Source: an uncultured Ruminiclostridium sp. (GTDB lineage Bacteria; Bacillota; Clostridia; Oscillospirales; Ruminococcaceae). Taken from it: a stretch of 48,258 nucleotides of DNA. The translations under genes were made by a program, and so were the position numbers. Within the stretch, counting starts at the first letter, position 1. The number at the start of each line of letters is the position of its first letter. The notes below the pieces were generated by a model. It was not told the DNA's origin. It searched no databases and saw only the letters and a program-made list of their open reading frames with translations. Shown here piece after piece: positions 27,141 to 35,195 of the stretch. Location of the stretch: contig CANRII010000006.1 in the NCBI GenBank assembly GCA_947630685.1, forward strand, positions 1 to 48,258, given 5' to 3'.

Positions 27141-27947
27141 TTATTTAAGCCTTTTATTCATCATTAGCTGCGGCTGCACCGGCACAAAGCCGAGTCTGCC
27201 GTACCAGTCGATAAGCTCGACGTAAAGCAATTCTATCTTGTAACAGCCGTTTGAGAAAAGCCGCGCCGCGCCCTCGGCGACCATTGAAAGCCCTATTCCC
27301 TGCCGCCTCGCTTTCGGGATAACGCCGACGCAGCCGATATATCCCGCTTGCTCATTGCCGCAGAAGGTGCTGCCCTCTCCCAGCATTTCAAATCCCACCG
27401 GTTCGCCGTTGTACTCGGCAATAAGGACGTCCCCATGTTCGCGCTCAAACAGCGGCAGCCATTCCGGTTCGGCAGCCTTTACCGCATCCAAGAGCTTCGG
27501 CAGGTCGCTTTCCTTTGCAAGACGAAACACAGTTCCACGCGGTGCGGGACGTATCTTTTCCGGCGTGAAATCGTTTTTCTCCAGCACCATGTTATAGCTT
27601 GTCCAATCGCTGACGTAGCCGTGTTTTTCAAAAAATCCGCCGATGTTTTCAGGCACACCCTGAAGCAGAAAATTATCCCCGTTTCCGAGCGTGACGGTAT
27701 CCATGCCGCTTTTGCAAATATATTCCTCCGCCTGACTCAGTAAACATGTTCCTATTCCTTGATTTTGATGAACGCTATCTACGCACAACAGCGTTATACT
27801 GCCTTTATTCACCGCGCAAAATCCCTTTAACGAGCCGCTTGCGCCGCTGTAGAAAAGATGTGCAGAGTTAAGGCAGCCGCAAAAGGTATCCATATCCGCG
27901 GGATAATCCGGCATAACGCGGTGGAAAAGCTCGTAACACTCTCTCAT
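27141..27947 (-). CDS. Tandem-domain GNAT N-acetyltransferase (268 aa)
   Basis: Two acetyl-CoA-binding motif A segments are visible: VDSVHQNQGIGTCLLSQAEEYI near residue 60-80 and GVIPKARRQGIGLSMVAEGAA near 210-230 (QxxGIG/RRQGIG). The protein is thus a double-GNAT protein of usual length for that type. Substrate unknown. The start overlaps the patatin-like gene by 4 bases (ATGA), so the two are translated together. A terminator follows. Confidence 0.82.
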   Translation of the reverse strand: MRECYELFHRVMPDYPADMDTFCGCLNSAHLFYSGASGSLKGFCAVNKGSITLLCVDSVHQNQGIGTCLLSQAEEYICKSGMDTVTLGNGDNFLLQGVPENIGGFFEKHGYVSDWTSYNMVLEKNDFTPEKIRPAPRGTVFRLAKESDLPKLLDAVKAAEPEWLPLFEREHGDVLIAEYNGEPVGFEMLGEGSTFCGNEQAGYIGCVGVIPKARRQGIGLSMVAEGAARLFSNGCYKIELLYVELIDWYGRLGFVPVQPQLMMNKRLK

Positions 27948-28795
27948 TTACTTGATCCTACAAATTCGATAAGCTGCGGCAATACTCGTTCCGCAACGTC
28001 CCTGCCGAGTTTATATACGCGTTTAAGCTCAGCGGGGTCATGCTCTGCCGAGCCTATATTAAGCGGTCCGTCAGGGCGTATCACGAAAATATCGCCCTCG
28101 CGCTCCCGCTCGCGTATGTATTCCAAAGTACGGTTATAGCGCAAATGGCGATCCGCCACCGCTTTTATAAAATTCGGGTACTTGCGCATGGTGAGCTTAA
28201 GCACGGGCAAAAACTTATTCTTTTCCTTAACGTAATCCGCAGGTCGGGTGAGTACCACGACGTTGCGGTCATAGCCCAGCCCCTCGAAAAATTTAAGCGG
28301 TATGCTGTCGGAGATACCGCCGTCCAGCAGCTTTTTCCCGTCAAGCTCTACGATACGCGATACCATCGGCATAGACGCGGACGCGCGCATCCATTGGAGA
28401 TCCTCCCCGCTGCCGTTCGGCAAAAGTCTATACACCGGCTCTCCGGTCTCTATGTCGGTGCAGACAACATAAAAATCCATCGGGTTCGCGCGGTACGCCT
28501 CAACGTCAAAAATATCCAGCTTTTCCGGTATCTCGTAATAACAGAACTTCTCGCCGTACAGGTCGCCGGTCTTTATCAACGAGCGCAGGCTGCAATAGCG
28601 CCAGTCGCGGCAGTATGTGGTGTTGTAGCGTATCACTCTGCCCGGCTGCTTTGATTTGTAATTGCAGCCGAACGCCGCGCCCGCGGACACGCCTACCGCT
28701 CCGTCAAATATTATATCGTTTTCCATCATAACGTCGGTAACGCCCGCGGTGAACATACCGCGCATCGCTCCGCCCTCAAGCACAAGTCCTAACAT
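27944..28795 (-). CDS. Patatin-like phospholipase (283 aa)
   Basis: Serine lipid acyl hydrolase fold: oxyanion loop LEGGAMRGMFTAG at residues ~6-18, nucleophile elbow GVSAG at ~38 and catalytic Asp in DGGISDSIP at ~165. This set is characteristic of the YjjU/RssA-type bacterial patatins, cytoplasmic and without signal peptide. GAAAGGAC precedes the ATG. It shares a transcript with the GNAT gene that follows. Confidence 0.9.
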   Translation of the reverse strand: MLGLVLEGGAMRGMFTAGVTDVMMENDIIFDGAVGVSAGAAFGCNYKSKQPGRVIRYNTTYCRDWRYCSLRSLIKTGDLYGEKFCYYEIPEKLDIFDVEAYRANPMDFYVVCTDIETGEPVYRLLPNGSGEDLQWMRASASMPMVSRIVELDGKKLLDGGISDSIPLKFFEGLGYDRNVVVLTRPADYVKEKNKFLPVLKLTMRKYPNFIKAVADRHLRYNRTLEYIREREREGDIFVIRPDGPLNIGSAEHDPAELKRVYKLGRDVAERVLPQLIEFVGSSK

Positions 28796-28848
28796 TTTTT
28801 GTCCTTTCTTTTGTTTTAACAGGGTACTTTATTATAAACGACAGCCGT

Positions 28849-30244
28849 TCACACTCCTATCGACTTTATGAACAATACCGCCAGCATTACCGGTGCGATG
28901 TATTTTATCATCGCGATATACATGGCCTTTCTGCCCATTACGCAGCCGGTCTTTTCCACCTCGTCTATAATAAGCTTAGGCTTTACCGCCCAGCCTATAA
29001 GAAGACAGGTGCCTATCGCCACCAGCGGCATTAAAACGTTGTTGCTGATATAATCCATAAGATCGAGTATCTGCGCGGTGGAGCCGTTCGGCAGCGGCAG
29101 CTCGAAATATAAAAGATTATAACCAAGACATACAAGCACCGCTCCGGCAAGAGTTATCAATGTTTCTATGACTACCGCTTTTTTTTCGTGATATGTGAAA
29201 CGCGTCCATAAGGCTGGAAACTACGGCCTCCATTATGGAGATAGCACTGGTAAGCGCTGCGAAAAGTATCATCACGAAAAACAATATGCCTACTATATGC
29301 CCCACATCTCCCATAGAAGAAAACACCTTCGGCATGGTGACAAACATCAGTCCAGGCCCGGAAGCCGCCATGCCCTCGGTTCCCGCAAAGGTGTAAACCG
29401 CCGGTATTATCATAACTCCTGCAAGAAACGCGACTAAGGTATCAAATATCTCAATGCGGTTTATGGAGGTCTTTAGGTTGGCGTTATCGTTCACATACGA
29501 GCCGTAGGTTATCATTATCCCCATAGCGACGCTGAGGCTGAAAAACAGCTGTCCCATAGCGTCCAGCAAGGTCGTGAAAAAGCTCCCCACGGTAAGGCCG
29601 TCAAAATTCGGGATAACGTATATGCCCAGCCCCTCAAGCCCCGTGCGTGTCGCGCCGCTTTCGTCGGTATGGGTTATCGTAAGTGAAAATACCGCTATCA
29701 CCACTACCATTACCAGCAGCACCGGCATAAGTATTTTAGAGGTAGTCTCTATGCCTTTGTTCACACCTCTGTAAACCACGAACGCTACGGCAAGCAAAAA
29801 TATCACCGTCATAAGCAGCGGCTCTCCGGTGCCGGAGATAAACCCGTTAAAAAATCCGTCCTGCGCCGCCTGTTCTCCTCCCATGGTAAGGTAGACCAGG
29901 GAATATTTAACTACCCAGCCGCCTATCGCGCAGTAATACGGCAGTATTATGACCGGTACTATGCAGGCGACTATGCCTAAGCCTTTCCACTTTGGGTGCA
30001 GCTTTCCGTAAGCCGTGAGCGGGCTTTGCTTAGTGCGCCTGCCTGTCGCTATTTCAGTTATCAGCAGAGTATATCCGAAAGTCAGCGCCAGTATGATATA
30101 TATTACCAGAAACAACCCGCCGCCGTCTTTTGCGGCAAGGTAAGGAAACCTCCAGATATTGCCCAGTCCGACCGCGCTGCTCGCCGCCGCCAAAACAAAG
30201 CCCAGCGAGCCGGTAAAAGAGTTGCGTTTTGATGTTTTGTCCAT
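28849..30244 (-). pseudogene. Sodium-dependent NSS/SNF symporter split by a frameshift
   Basis: Two overlapping ORFs together encode a neurotransmitter:sodium symporter. The first (29117-30244) starts with SLGFVLAAASSAVGLGNIWRFPYLA, the sodium/substrate-binding helix 1 of the LeuT family, and runs to ISRKK at residue 355. There it leaves frame at a run of eight A (plus-strand T8, 29179-29186). The second (28849-29160) continues with AGAVLVCLGYN and the last helices. With one A fewer, a continuous protein of about 464 aa results, the normal family size. It could be a real mutation, a slippage site or a sequencing error. Substrate would be an amino acid or amine. Confidence 0.85.
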
Positions 30245-30271
30245 ATTTCCTCCTACATATCAGCCTGTTGA

Positions 30272-30847
30272 TTATTTACCCGTGCTGATAAGCTCGACCC
30301 TGCCATCCTCTGTGTGATACAGCGCGCCTCGTACCTCAAGGCCATGTCGTTCCTCCGCCTTTATCTCAATGCTGTTTTCAATTACCTCAATGCTGTGCAG
30401 CACGTTGAGTCTGCATGCTTCGCACTCGTCGGTGACGTTTCCTATCGCCTTTTTTATCTCGTCGGTAATGTACTTTATATTATTCGCGGGTTCGTGATTT
30501 ATCGCCGCGTCCACCGCTCCGCACCTGTCATGCCCCATTACCAGTACCAGACGGCAGCCCAAATGCTCCGCCGCATACTCGATACTGCCGAGCTGGTGCT
30601 TATCTATCACGTTTCCCGCCACGCGGATAACGAACAGCTCGCCTATACCCGCGTCAAAAATGCTCTCCGGTATCACGCGCGAATCGGAACAGGTTATTAT
30701 TATCGCATAAGGCGATTGCCCGTCATCGTGCGTTTTCTTCCTTATTTCCGCGGAAATGTCCCCGCCGCAGCTTTTTGCCGTAAGATAGCGGGTATTTCCC
30801 TCCATCAGCTTTTGGAGCGCCGCCTGTGCGTCAAGTGATTTGTTCAT
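30272..30847 (-). CDS. Beta-class carbonic anhydrase (191 aa)
   Basis: Zinc enzyme interconverting CO2 and bicarbonate. The zinc ligands and catalytic dyad are visible: CSDSRV (Cys, Asp-Arg) near residue 53 and GHDRCGAV (His, Cys) near 105. Length is normal for the small beta class. AGGAGG precedes the start. A symporter gene lies after it on the same strand with a 27-base gap. Confidence 0.93.
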   Translation of the reverse strand: MNKSLDAQAALQKLMEGNTRYLTAKSCGGDISAEIRKKTHDDGQSPYAIIITCSDSRVIPESIFDAGIGELFVIRVAGNVIDKHQLGSIEYAAEHLGCRLVLVMGHDRCGAVDAAINHEPANNIKYITDEIKKAIGNVTDECEACRLNVLHSIEVIENSIEIKAEERHGLEVRGALYHTEDGRVELISTGK

Positions 30848-30939
30848 ATTTTCCTCCTGCTATGAATATATTGTCGCTAAGAAGTTTTTATCCGTAGATC
30901 ATGGCCGGTAATTTTCCGGCGTGGTCAAAATATCGTCCG

Positions 30940-31488
30940 TCAACCCGGGACAGAACCGTTCCATTCTTCGTTTAATATCGCGTAGGCGGCGTAATCGCTC
31001 CAAATGGGCTCGCCGTTCTCGTCTTTTTGAAAATACGCGCTTTTCAGATAAACGCCCTCTTTTCTCATTCCCGCGCGCTCAAGTAATTTTAACGAGCGGG
31101 TGTTGCGCACATCGGCCTCGGCGATTATCCTGCGCACACCCGAGGCAAAAGCGTTATCCATCACGCCGCGTACCGCCTCTAATGCGTAGCCGTGTCCCCA
31201 GAATTTCCGATTAAAGGAATATCCTATCTCGTAAGCGCCGAAAAACTTTTTATCCTCGAAATATATCTTGCCGATGAGCTTGCCGGTCTCTTTGAGTATA
31301 ACGGCGTAAAACCTCTCGTCGCCGTTTAACTTTTCGGCTTCGAGCAGGGCGTCCTCTTTAGCGAACGTATCGTAAGGCTCGAAATAGCTGACCTCTTCGT
31401 CGGTGAGTATCTCCGCGAAATCCTCGGCGTCGGCTGCTCTGAAACGGCGCAGCCCGAGCCTATCTGTAGTAAATAAATATTCCCCCAT
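30940..31488 (-). CDS. RimJ/RimL-type GNAT N-acetyltransferase (182 aa)
   Basis: N terminus LFTTDRLGLRRFRAADAEDFAEI and the acetyl-CoA segment SFNRKFWGHGYALEAVRGVMDNAF are typical of the RimJ/L-like subgroup, which acetylates N-terminal or small amines. IAEADVRNTRSLKLLERAGM is the usual motif B. Substrate unknown. It has its own promoter (31524-31552) and AGGAGGC ribosome site. Confidence 0.88.
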   Translation of the reverse strand: MGEYLFTTDRLGLRRFRAADAEDFAEILTDEEVSYFEPYDTFAKEDALLEAEKLNGDERFYAVILKETGKLIGKIYFEDKKFFGAYEIGYSFNRKFWGHGYALEAVRGVMDNAFASGVRRIIAEADVRNTRSLKLLERAGMRKEGVYLKSAYFQKDENGEPIWSDYAAYAILNEEWNGSVPG

Positions 31489-31523
31489 AAAGCCTCCTTG
31501 CCATATTTTGAAAGCTCATTAAA

Positions 31524-31552
31524 ATTGTACCATATTTAGTTCAAAAGGTCAA
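31524..31552 (-). promoter_or_regulatory. Promoter of the RimJ-like gene
   Basis: Minus strand TTGACC (31547-31552), 17-base spacer, TACAAT (31524-31529). Confidence 0.72.
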
Positions 31553-31564
31553 TAGTTATGATTT

Positions 31565-31589
31565 GAACCGGACATATAATATCCGGTTC
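31565..31589 (-). terminator. Possible terminator hairpin after hydE
   Basis: GAACCGGA / TCCGGTTC, a perfect 8-base stem with a 9-base loop, lies 20 bases after the hydE stop. The T run is missing on the minus strand, so efficiency is uncertain. Confidence 0.45.
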
Positions 31590-31608
31590 TATTTATCGTA
31601 TTTATGTT

Positions 31609-32649
31609 TTACCTGATAACGTCGCCGCGCGAGGTGACCGCTTTATACCCGGCGGAAATTATCCTTTGTTCAAGGCAGCTGCGGCATTGGGCGGCTTCCT
31701 CTCCGGTGCAGAGCTTGTTTTCATACAGCTTGTAAAGCTCCCTTACTCCCACGGGAGAAAGGTTCGGCATCACGACGTTCGCGCCGGCTTTCAGTCCTCT
31801 TTCCCTGCCCTGCGGGTGGATAGAGCCCAGCGCGGTGGTAGCGGGTATCAACGCATACGGGAACATCAGCCTTAATATCGCCACCAGCCTCAGCGTCAGC
31901 TCCAAGCTGCCGTTTTCCTTATCACGAAAAGGGGTGTCCTTATGCTTAATATACGGTCCTATGCCTATCATGTCCGGCGACAGCTGCTGTAAAAATCGCA
32001 GATCGCTGATAAGGTTTTCCGTAGTCTGATACGGAGAACCCACCATGAAGCCCGAGCCTACCTGATAGCCGATAGCTTTTAAGTCAAACAAACAGCGCTT
32101 GCGATCATCAAGGCTCATCTGCAAAGGGTGCAGCTTTGCGTAATGCTCGTCCGACGCGGTTTCGTGCCGCAGAAGATAACGGTCAGCGCCCGCGTCAAAA
32201 TACGCCTGATAGCTCTCACGCGGTTTTTCTCCTATAGATAAGGTTATCGCGCAGTCGGGGAATTTTTGCCGAATATTCGCCACAATGCCGCATATACGCT
32301 CGTCGGTGTAATACGGATCCTCCCCTCCCTGCAAAACAAACGTGCGAAAGCCCAGCCGGTAACCCTCCTCGCAGCAGGAGAGTATTTCTTCTTCGCTCAG
32401 GCGGTAGCGCTTAAGCCTGATATTATCCCGGCGTATTCCGCAATAGTAGCAGTTATTTTTGCAATAGTTGGTAAATTCTATCAATCCGCGCAGATATATG
32501 TCGGTTCCGTAATGCTCTTTCCTGACCTTATCTGCAAGAGAGAACAGCAGATCGTCATATATATCCGTTTCGAGTATCTCTTTTAACGCCGCATCGGGAA
32601 TATCCTGCTTACGATACAGCGTATTGATATTCTGTTCTATAGGCTCCAC
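31609..32649 (-). CDS. hydE: [FeFe]-hydrogenase maturase HydE, radical SAM (346 aa)
   Basis: Radical SAM cluster motif CKNNCYYC (CxxxCxxC) near residue 63-70, followed by LQGGEDPYYTD and GSGFMVGSPYQTT; these and the C-terminal NVVMPNLSPVGVRELY match HydE, which helps assemble the H-cluster of [FeFe]-hydrogenase. BioB/PylB-like enzymes are the nearest alternatives. The start is GTG at 32649 behind GAGGTGAT; upstream in-frame codons reach a stop at once. hydF, hydG and the hydrogenase are not in the window. Its promoter and first ~26 codons recur at 36078-36207. Confidence 0.9.
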   Translation of the reverse strand: MEPIEQNINTLYRKQDIPDAALKEILETDIYDDLLFSLADKVRKEHYGTDIYLRGLIEFTNYCKNNCYYCGIRRDNIRLKRYRLSEEEILSCCEEGYRLGFRTFVLQGGEDPYYTDERICGIVANIRQKFPDCAITLSIGEKPRESYQAYFDAGADRYLLRHETASDEHYAKLHPLQMSLDDRKRCLFDLKAIGYQVGSGFMVGSPYQTTENLISDLRFLQQLSPDMIGIGPYIKHKDTPFRDKENGSLELTLRLVAILRLMFPYALIPATTALGSIHPQGRERGLKAGANVVMPNLSPVGVRELYKLYENKLCTGEEAAQCRSCLEQRIISAGYKAVTSRGDVIR

Positions 32650-32670
32650 ATCATCACCTCGTTTAAGTTA

Positions 32671-32699
32671 ATTATACTAAATTGATAGGTAATTGTCAA
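32671..32699 (-). promoter_or_regulatory. Promoter of hydE (copy 1 of a promoter family)
   Basis: Minus strand TTGACA (32694-32699), 17-base spacer, TATAAT (32671-32676). Two closely related copies precede the genes at 34096 and 35765, each with TACAAT as -10. Confidence 0.85.
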
Positions 32700-32761
32700 G
32701 GGAGGAGAGTGTTTGCGGGGATGATGAAGTTTATATAAATCATGAAAATCACAAAAAAACA

Positions 32762-32791
32762 TTGACAAATAAAAGCGTATCGTGCTATAAT
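32762..32791 (+). promoter_or_regulatory. Promoter of the structured leader and surface protein
   Basis: TTGACA (32762-32767), 18-base spacer, TATAAT (32786-32791). The expected start is at about 32798, exactly where the first stem of the leader begins. Confidence 0.82.
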
Positions 32792-32796
32792 ATGGG

Positions 32797-32907
32797 TGCG
32801 ACACAACTGAATATTTCCTAAATGACGAGGTATAATACTTTTACTACAGGTAAAAGTGCATGCTCTTTTTTCGTATACCTTTTCATTTGGGAACGAGTTG
32901 TGTCGCA
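32797..32907 (+). ncRNA. Structured 5' leader RNA, candidate cis-regulatory element
   Basis: Closing stem P1: TGCGACACAACT (32797-32808) with AGTTGTGTCGCA (32896-32907), 12 perfect pairs. After an asymmetric internal loop (GAATAT/CG) comes P2 of about 20 pairs (TTCCTAAATGACGAGGTATA with TATACCTTTTCATTTGGGAA; one mismatch, two G-U). P2 encloses P3, ACTTTTAC / GTAAAAGT with loop TACAG, and a 16-base single strand. It lies between a promoter and a terminator that can be disrupted by P1's 3' arm, as in riboswitches. It does not match any riboswitch or T-box consensus I know. The leader region 32650-33018 holds no convincing gene. Confidence 0.6.
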
Positions 32908-32931
32908 GCAATCGGAGCTTTGCATTTTTCG

Positions 32932-32958
32932 GTGCGTAGCTTCGGCTGCGCACTTTTT
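32932..32958 (+). terminator. Leader terminator with UUCG loop, upstream of the surface-protein gene
   Basis: GTGCGTAGC, loop TTCG, GCTGCGCAC, then TTTTT: nine-base arms with one mismatch, 61 bases before the start codon. The right arm (32945-32953) can instead pair with GTGTCGCAGC (32900-32909), which overlaps the P1 right arm of the leader; nine pairs with one bulge. Confidence 0.78.
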
Positions 32959-33018
32959 AATTTTGCGGAAAAGTGCGCTGACAATACACAACCGCAAAAA
33001 GAAATCGGAGGAAACACC

Positions 33019-34020
33019 ATGATACTAAAAAAGACTGCTGCGGCTATTCTGGCGGCGGCAACGGCAATGGCGAGCGTATGTGTATGCGCTTACGCACAGG
33101 ACGATACGGCAGGAGGCGCTCCGTTTAAGTTTACATACGAAAACGTCAAGAGCGCAGACGGCTATGACGACGAGGCTATGGCGATCGTAAAACACTTTAA
33201 CGGCGACGCTTCGCAAGCCGAGGGCGCGATCGACGGCATTCTCGCGGGCAACAGCATCATCACGGCGGATTTCGGTGATAAAGGCATAGATGAAAACGCG
33301 ATACCTGTTTTCAAATTTTATAACCTTTCCGAAGACGGCACAAAAATTGAAGAAAAGTATTCGTTCAACACACATAAGCATCCTGCAACCGAGGATTATG
33401 CTTGGGAATTAGACGGAGTACGCGTCTTTTCTGACGGAATAAAAGGAAAGCCTATTGCTGCCGACGGACAGATCGACGGTATAGACTATAATACCGGCGG
33501 ATGTATTGTAGGTCAAACGACTGTACTCGGCAACAAGATAAGCGGTAACCTCATAAAGAAATTATATGAAGAAAATGTTGCAGGCGCGATCGGTATGGGA
33601 TCGGATTTTTACAGCGATGAAGAGCTTGAGGAGCTTAAAAATCTTCCGAGCTTTGACGAATATGATATGATAGAGGTCGGAATAAATATTGACGGCATGG
33701 TCTACTCAGCATTTTTCCTGAACGCAAGCTACACAGGCGATACCGAAACCCCCGAAACTTCCGAAACCCCCGAAACCTCGGAAACTCCTGAAACTTCTGA
33801 AACTCCCGAAGCTTCCGAGACTCCCGAAACCTCGGAGACTCCCGAAACTTCCGAAGCTCCTGAAACCTCGGAGACTCCCGAAGCTTCCGAAGCTCCCGAA
33901 ACCTCGGATACCTCTGATAAGGACAATCCCGCTATGGGAGCGGCTGCTATTGTTCCGGCAGTCGGAGTTGCATTCCTCGCCGGAGCTGCTGCTATAATCG
34001 CTTATAAAAAGAGAAAGTAA
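33019..34020 (+). CDS. Secreted, membrane-anchored surface protein with TPETSE repeats (333 aa)
   Basis: The ATG at 33019 with GGAGG is chosen over the upstream ORF start (32860), which lies in the leader. A signal peptide (KKTAAAILAAATAMASVCVCAYAQ) is followed by a ~220-residue unknown domain, a low-complexity linker of nine TPETSE-like hexapeptides, then DKDNPAMGAAAI, a hydrophobic helix and the tail YKKRK. The end has the shape of a sortase signal, but NPAMG departs from LPxTG or NPxTG, so it may simply be a membrane anchor. Expression is probably controlled by the structured leader. Function unknown. Confidence 0.82.
   Translation: MILKKTAAAILAAATAMASVCVCAYAQDDTAGGAPFKFTYENVKSADGYDDEAMAIVKHFNGDASQAEGAIDGILAGNSIITADFGDKGIDENAIPVFKFYNLSEDGTKIEEKYSFNTHKHPATEDYAWELDGVRVFSDGIKGKPIAADGQIDGIDYNTGGCIVGQTTVLGNKISGNLIKKLYEENVAGAIGMGSDFYSDEELEELKNLPSFDEYDMIEVGINIDGMVYSAFFLNASYTGDTETPETSETPETSETPETSETPEASETPETSETPETSEAPETSETPEASEAPETSDTSDKDNPAMGAAAIVPAVGVAFLAGAAAIIAYKKRK
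33748..33909 (+). repeat. Nine 18-base coding repeats (TPETSE)
   Basis: Nine in-frame units of 18 bases encode T/A-P-E-T/A-S-E/D. The units vary at the third codon position and at Thr/Ala, so they are not freshly amplified. Such a linker spans the cell wall. The minus-strand ORF here is its shadow. Confidence 0.9.
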
Positions 34021-34037
34021 GCTTTTGTAAAATCATT

Positions 34038-34074
34038 AAAGCGCACCTTGTTGAAATAACAGGTGCGCTTTTTT
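34038..34074 (+). terminator. Terminator after the surface-protein gene
   Basis: AAAGCGCACCT / AGGTGCGCTTT, extended by GTT/AAC inside, followed by T residues. Confidence 0.9.
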
Positions 34075-34095
34075 GTAGTCTTATTTCAGAAGAGT

Positions 34096-35121
34096 TTACT
34101 TCTTTTTGCGGAAAAATATAACCGCCACCACCGCGCCCGCAATTACGATAACGCCGAGCGTTATTGAAATTACTATAACTAATATGTCGGGAGAGGTCGT
34201 GCTTTCGCTGTTTGAAACGCTGCTGTCGGTCGCTTTATCGGAAAGTGTGCTTTCGGTAGAAATTACATACTTGCTGAAATGATCGCTTTCAAACACGACC
34301 CAGCCGCCCTCTGCTCTTGCGTTCATGTTTGTGTAAGCGCCGTCGGTTTCAGCTCGGAAAACATAAACATTTTGGTTTGCCATTTGCGAAGGGATCGGGA
34401 GCTTGACGGTGACCATACCGCCCGGCTGAATTGTTGTTCCGTCGGCTGCCTTGAATGAAATATCGTATGTGACCCTTGTTTCGTCAGCTTCGACCGCCTT
34501 TGCAGAAAACACCGCGCCGTCAGCAATAACGCCTTTATCCGCGTAGGCCAAAACAAGCCCGTCGGAATAGTTGATAGGCTCATCGGCCGCAGGTCCATCG
34601 GAAATAGGCTCGCTCTCGGCGGGAGCGGATGTATTTATTTTGTAGGATACAAATACAATTTCTTCCTTAAATCCTACCCAAAATTCGTACAAGTCTTCGT
34701 CAAGCGTGTTTACATAAGATACTTCATCTATCATATCGGAAACGCGATTGCCGTCCTTATCGACGAGATAGCCCTTACCGTCTTTTATAACAGGAGTGTA
34801 CTCGCTGTTCACGCTTGAAGGATCGCCGCTCGGATCTATCTCAATGCCGGCTTCAACATCCGTGTAGGTAAGATTGCCGTATTCGTCCTTTTCAAAGTGA
34901 ATAGTGCCGGTAATGTTATTTCCTTCGTCATCAAAACCGCTGTAAGAACCATAGCCGTCGCCAAGATACTTAAACTCATACGCGCTGTGGATCGAAATTC
35001 TTTCCAGCGTTGTAAGCACTACTTTAGTTTCCTCTTTTTCTTGTGCGAACGCGCAGAGCGAAAATACGCTTACCGCAGTTATTGCCGCAAGTGCCGCCGC
35101 GAATATTCTTTTTAATCTCAT
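34096..35121 (-). CDS. Secreted protein with C-terminal membrane anchor (341 aa)
   Basis: I take the ATG at 35121 (MRLKRIFAAALAAITAVSVFSLCAFAQ), 6 bases after GGGGGGTG; the track's GTG three codons earlier is less well placed. Signal peptide, an unknown N-terminal domain (up to ~150) with YLGDGYGSYSGFDDEGN, a beta-rich middle part (~165-280, GMVTVKLPIPSQM ... WVVFESDHFSKYVI) of a type seen in Firmicute surface proteins, a Ser/Thr linker and a helix (ILVIVISITLGVIVIAGAVVAVIFF) with RKKK. No LPxTG. It uses a copied promoter (35146-35174). Convergent to the other surface protein; function unknown. Confidence 0.78.
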   Translation of the reverse strand: MRLKRIFAAALAAITAVSVFSLCAFAQEKEETKVVLTTLERISIHSAYEFKYLGDGYGSYSGFDDEGNNITGTIHFEKDEYGNLTYTDVEAGIEIDPSGDPSSVNSEYTPVIKDGKGYLVDKDGNRVSDMIDEVSYVNTLDEDLYEFWVGFKEEIVFVSYKINTSAPAESEPISDGPAADEPINYSDGLVLAYADKGVIADGAVFSAKAVEADETRVTYDISFKAADGTTIQPGGMVTVKLPIPSQMANQNVYVFRAETDGAYTNMNARAEGGWVVFESDHFSKYVISTESTLSDKATDSSVSNSESTTSPDILVIVISITLGVIVIAGAVVAVIFFRKKK

Positions 35122-35125
35122 AATG

Positions 35126-35186
35126 ATCACCCCCCGTTTAAGTTAATTGTACTAAAATAACAGGCGATTGTCAAGAAAGGAGGCTC
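35126..35186 (-). repeat. 61-bp promoter repeat, copy at the secreted-protein gene
   Basis: These 61 bases equal 36158-36218 with one difference (c/t). The segment contains TTGACA (35169-35174), 17-base spacer, TACAAT (35146-35151) and the GGGGGGTGAT ribosome site, i.e. the complete expression signal of the gene at 34096. The two copies are direct repeats about 1.03 kb apart. A third, more divergent copy is the hydE promoter. Confidence 0.88.
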
Positions 35187-35195
35187 AGCGATTCT

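Noticed and set aside
30890-30940. GCCGG/CCGGC hairpin after the RimJ-like gene as a terminator
   Set aside because: Only five reliable pairs and no T run on the minus strand.
32860-33018. N-terminal 53-residue extension of the surface protein
   Set aside because: Encoded by the structured leader and terminator; the signal peptide starts at 33019 behind GGAGG.
33729-33926. Ser/Val/Glu repeat ORF on the minus strand and apparent short-repeat array
   Set aside because: Both result from the 18-base coding repeats of the surface protein; spacing and variation do not fit a CRISPR array.
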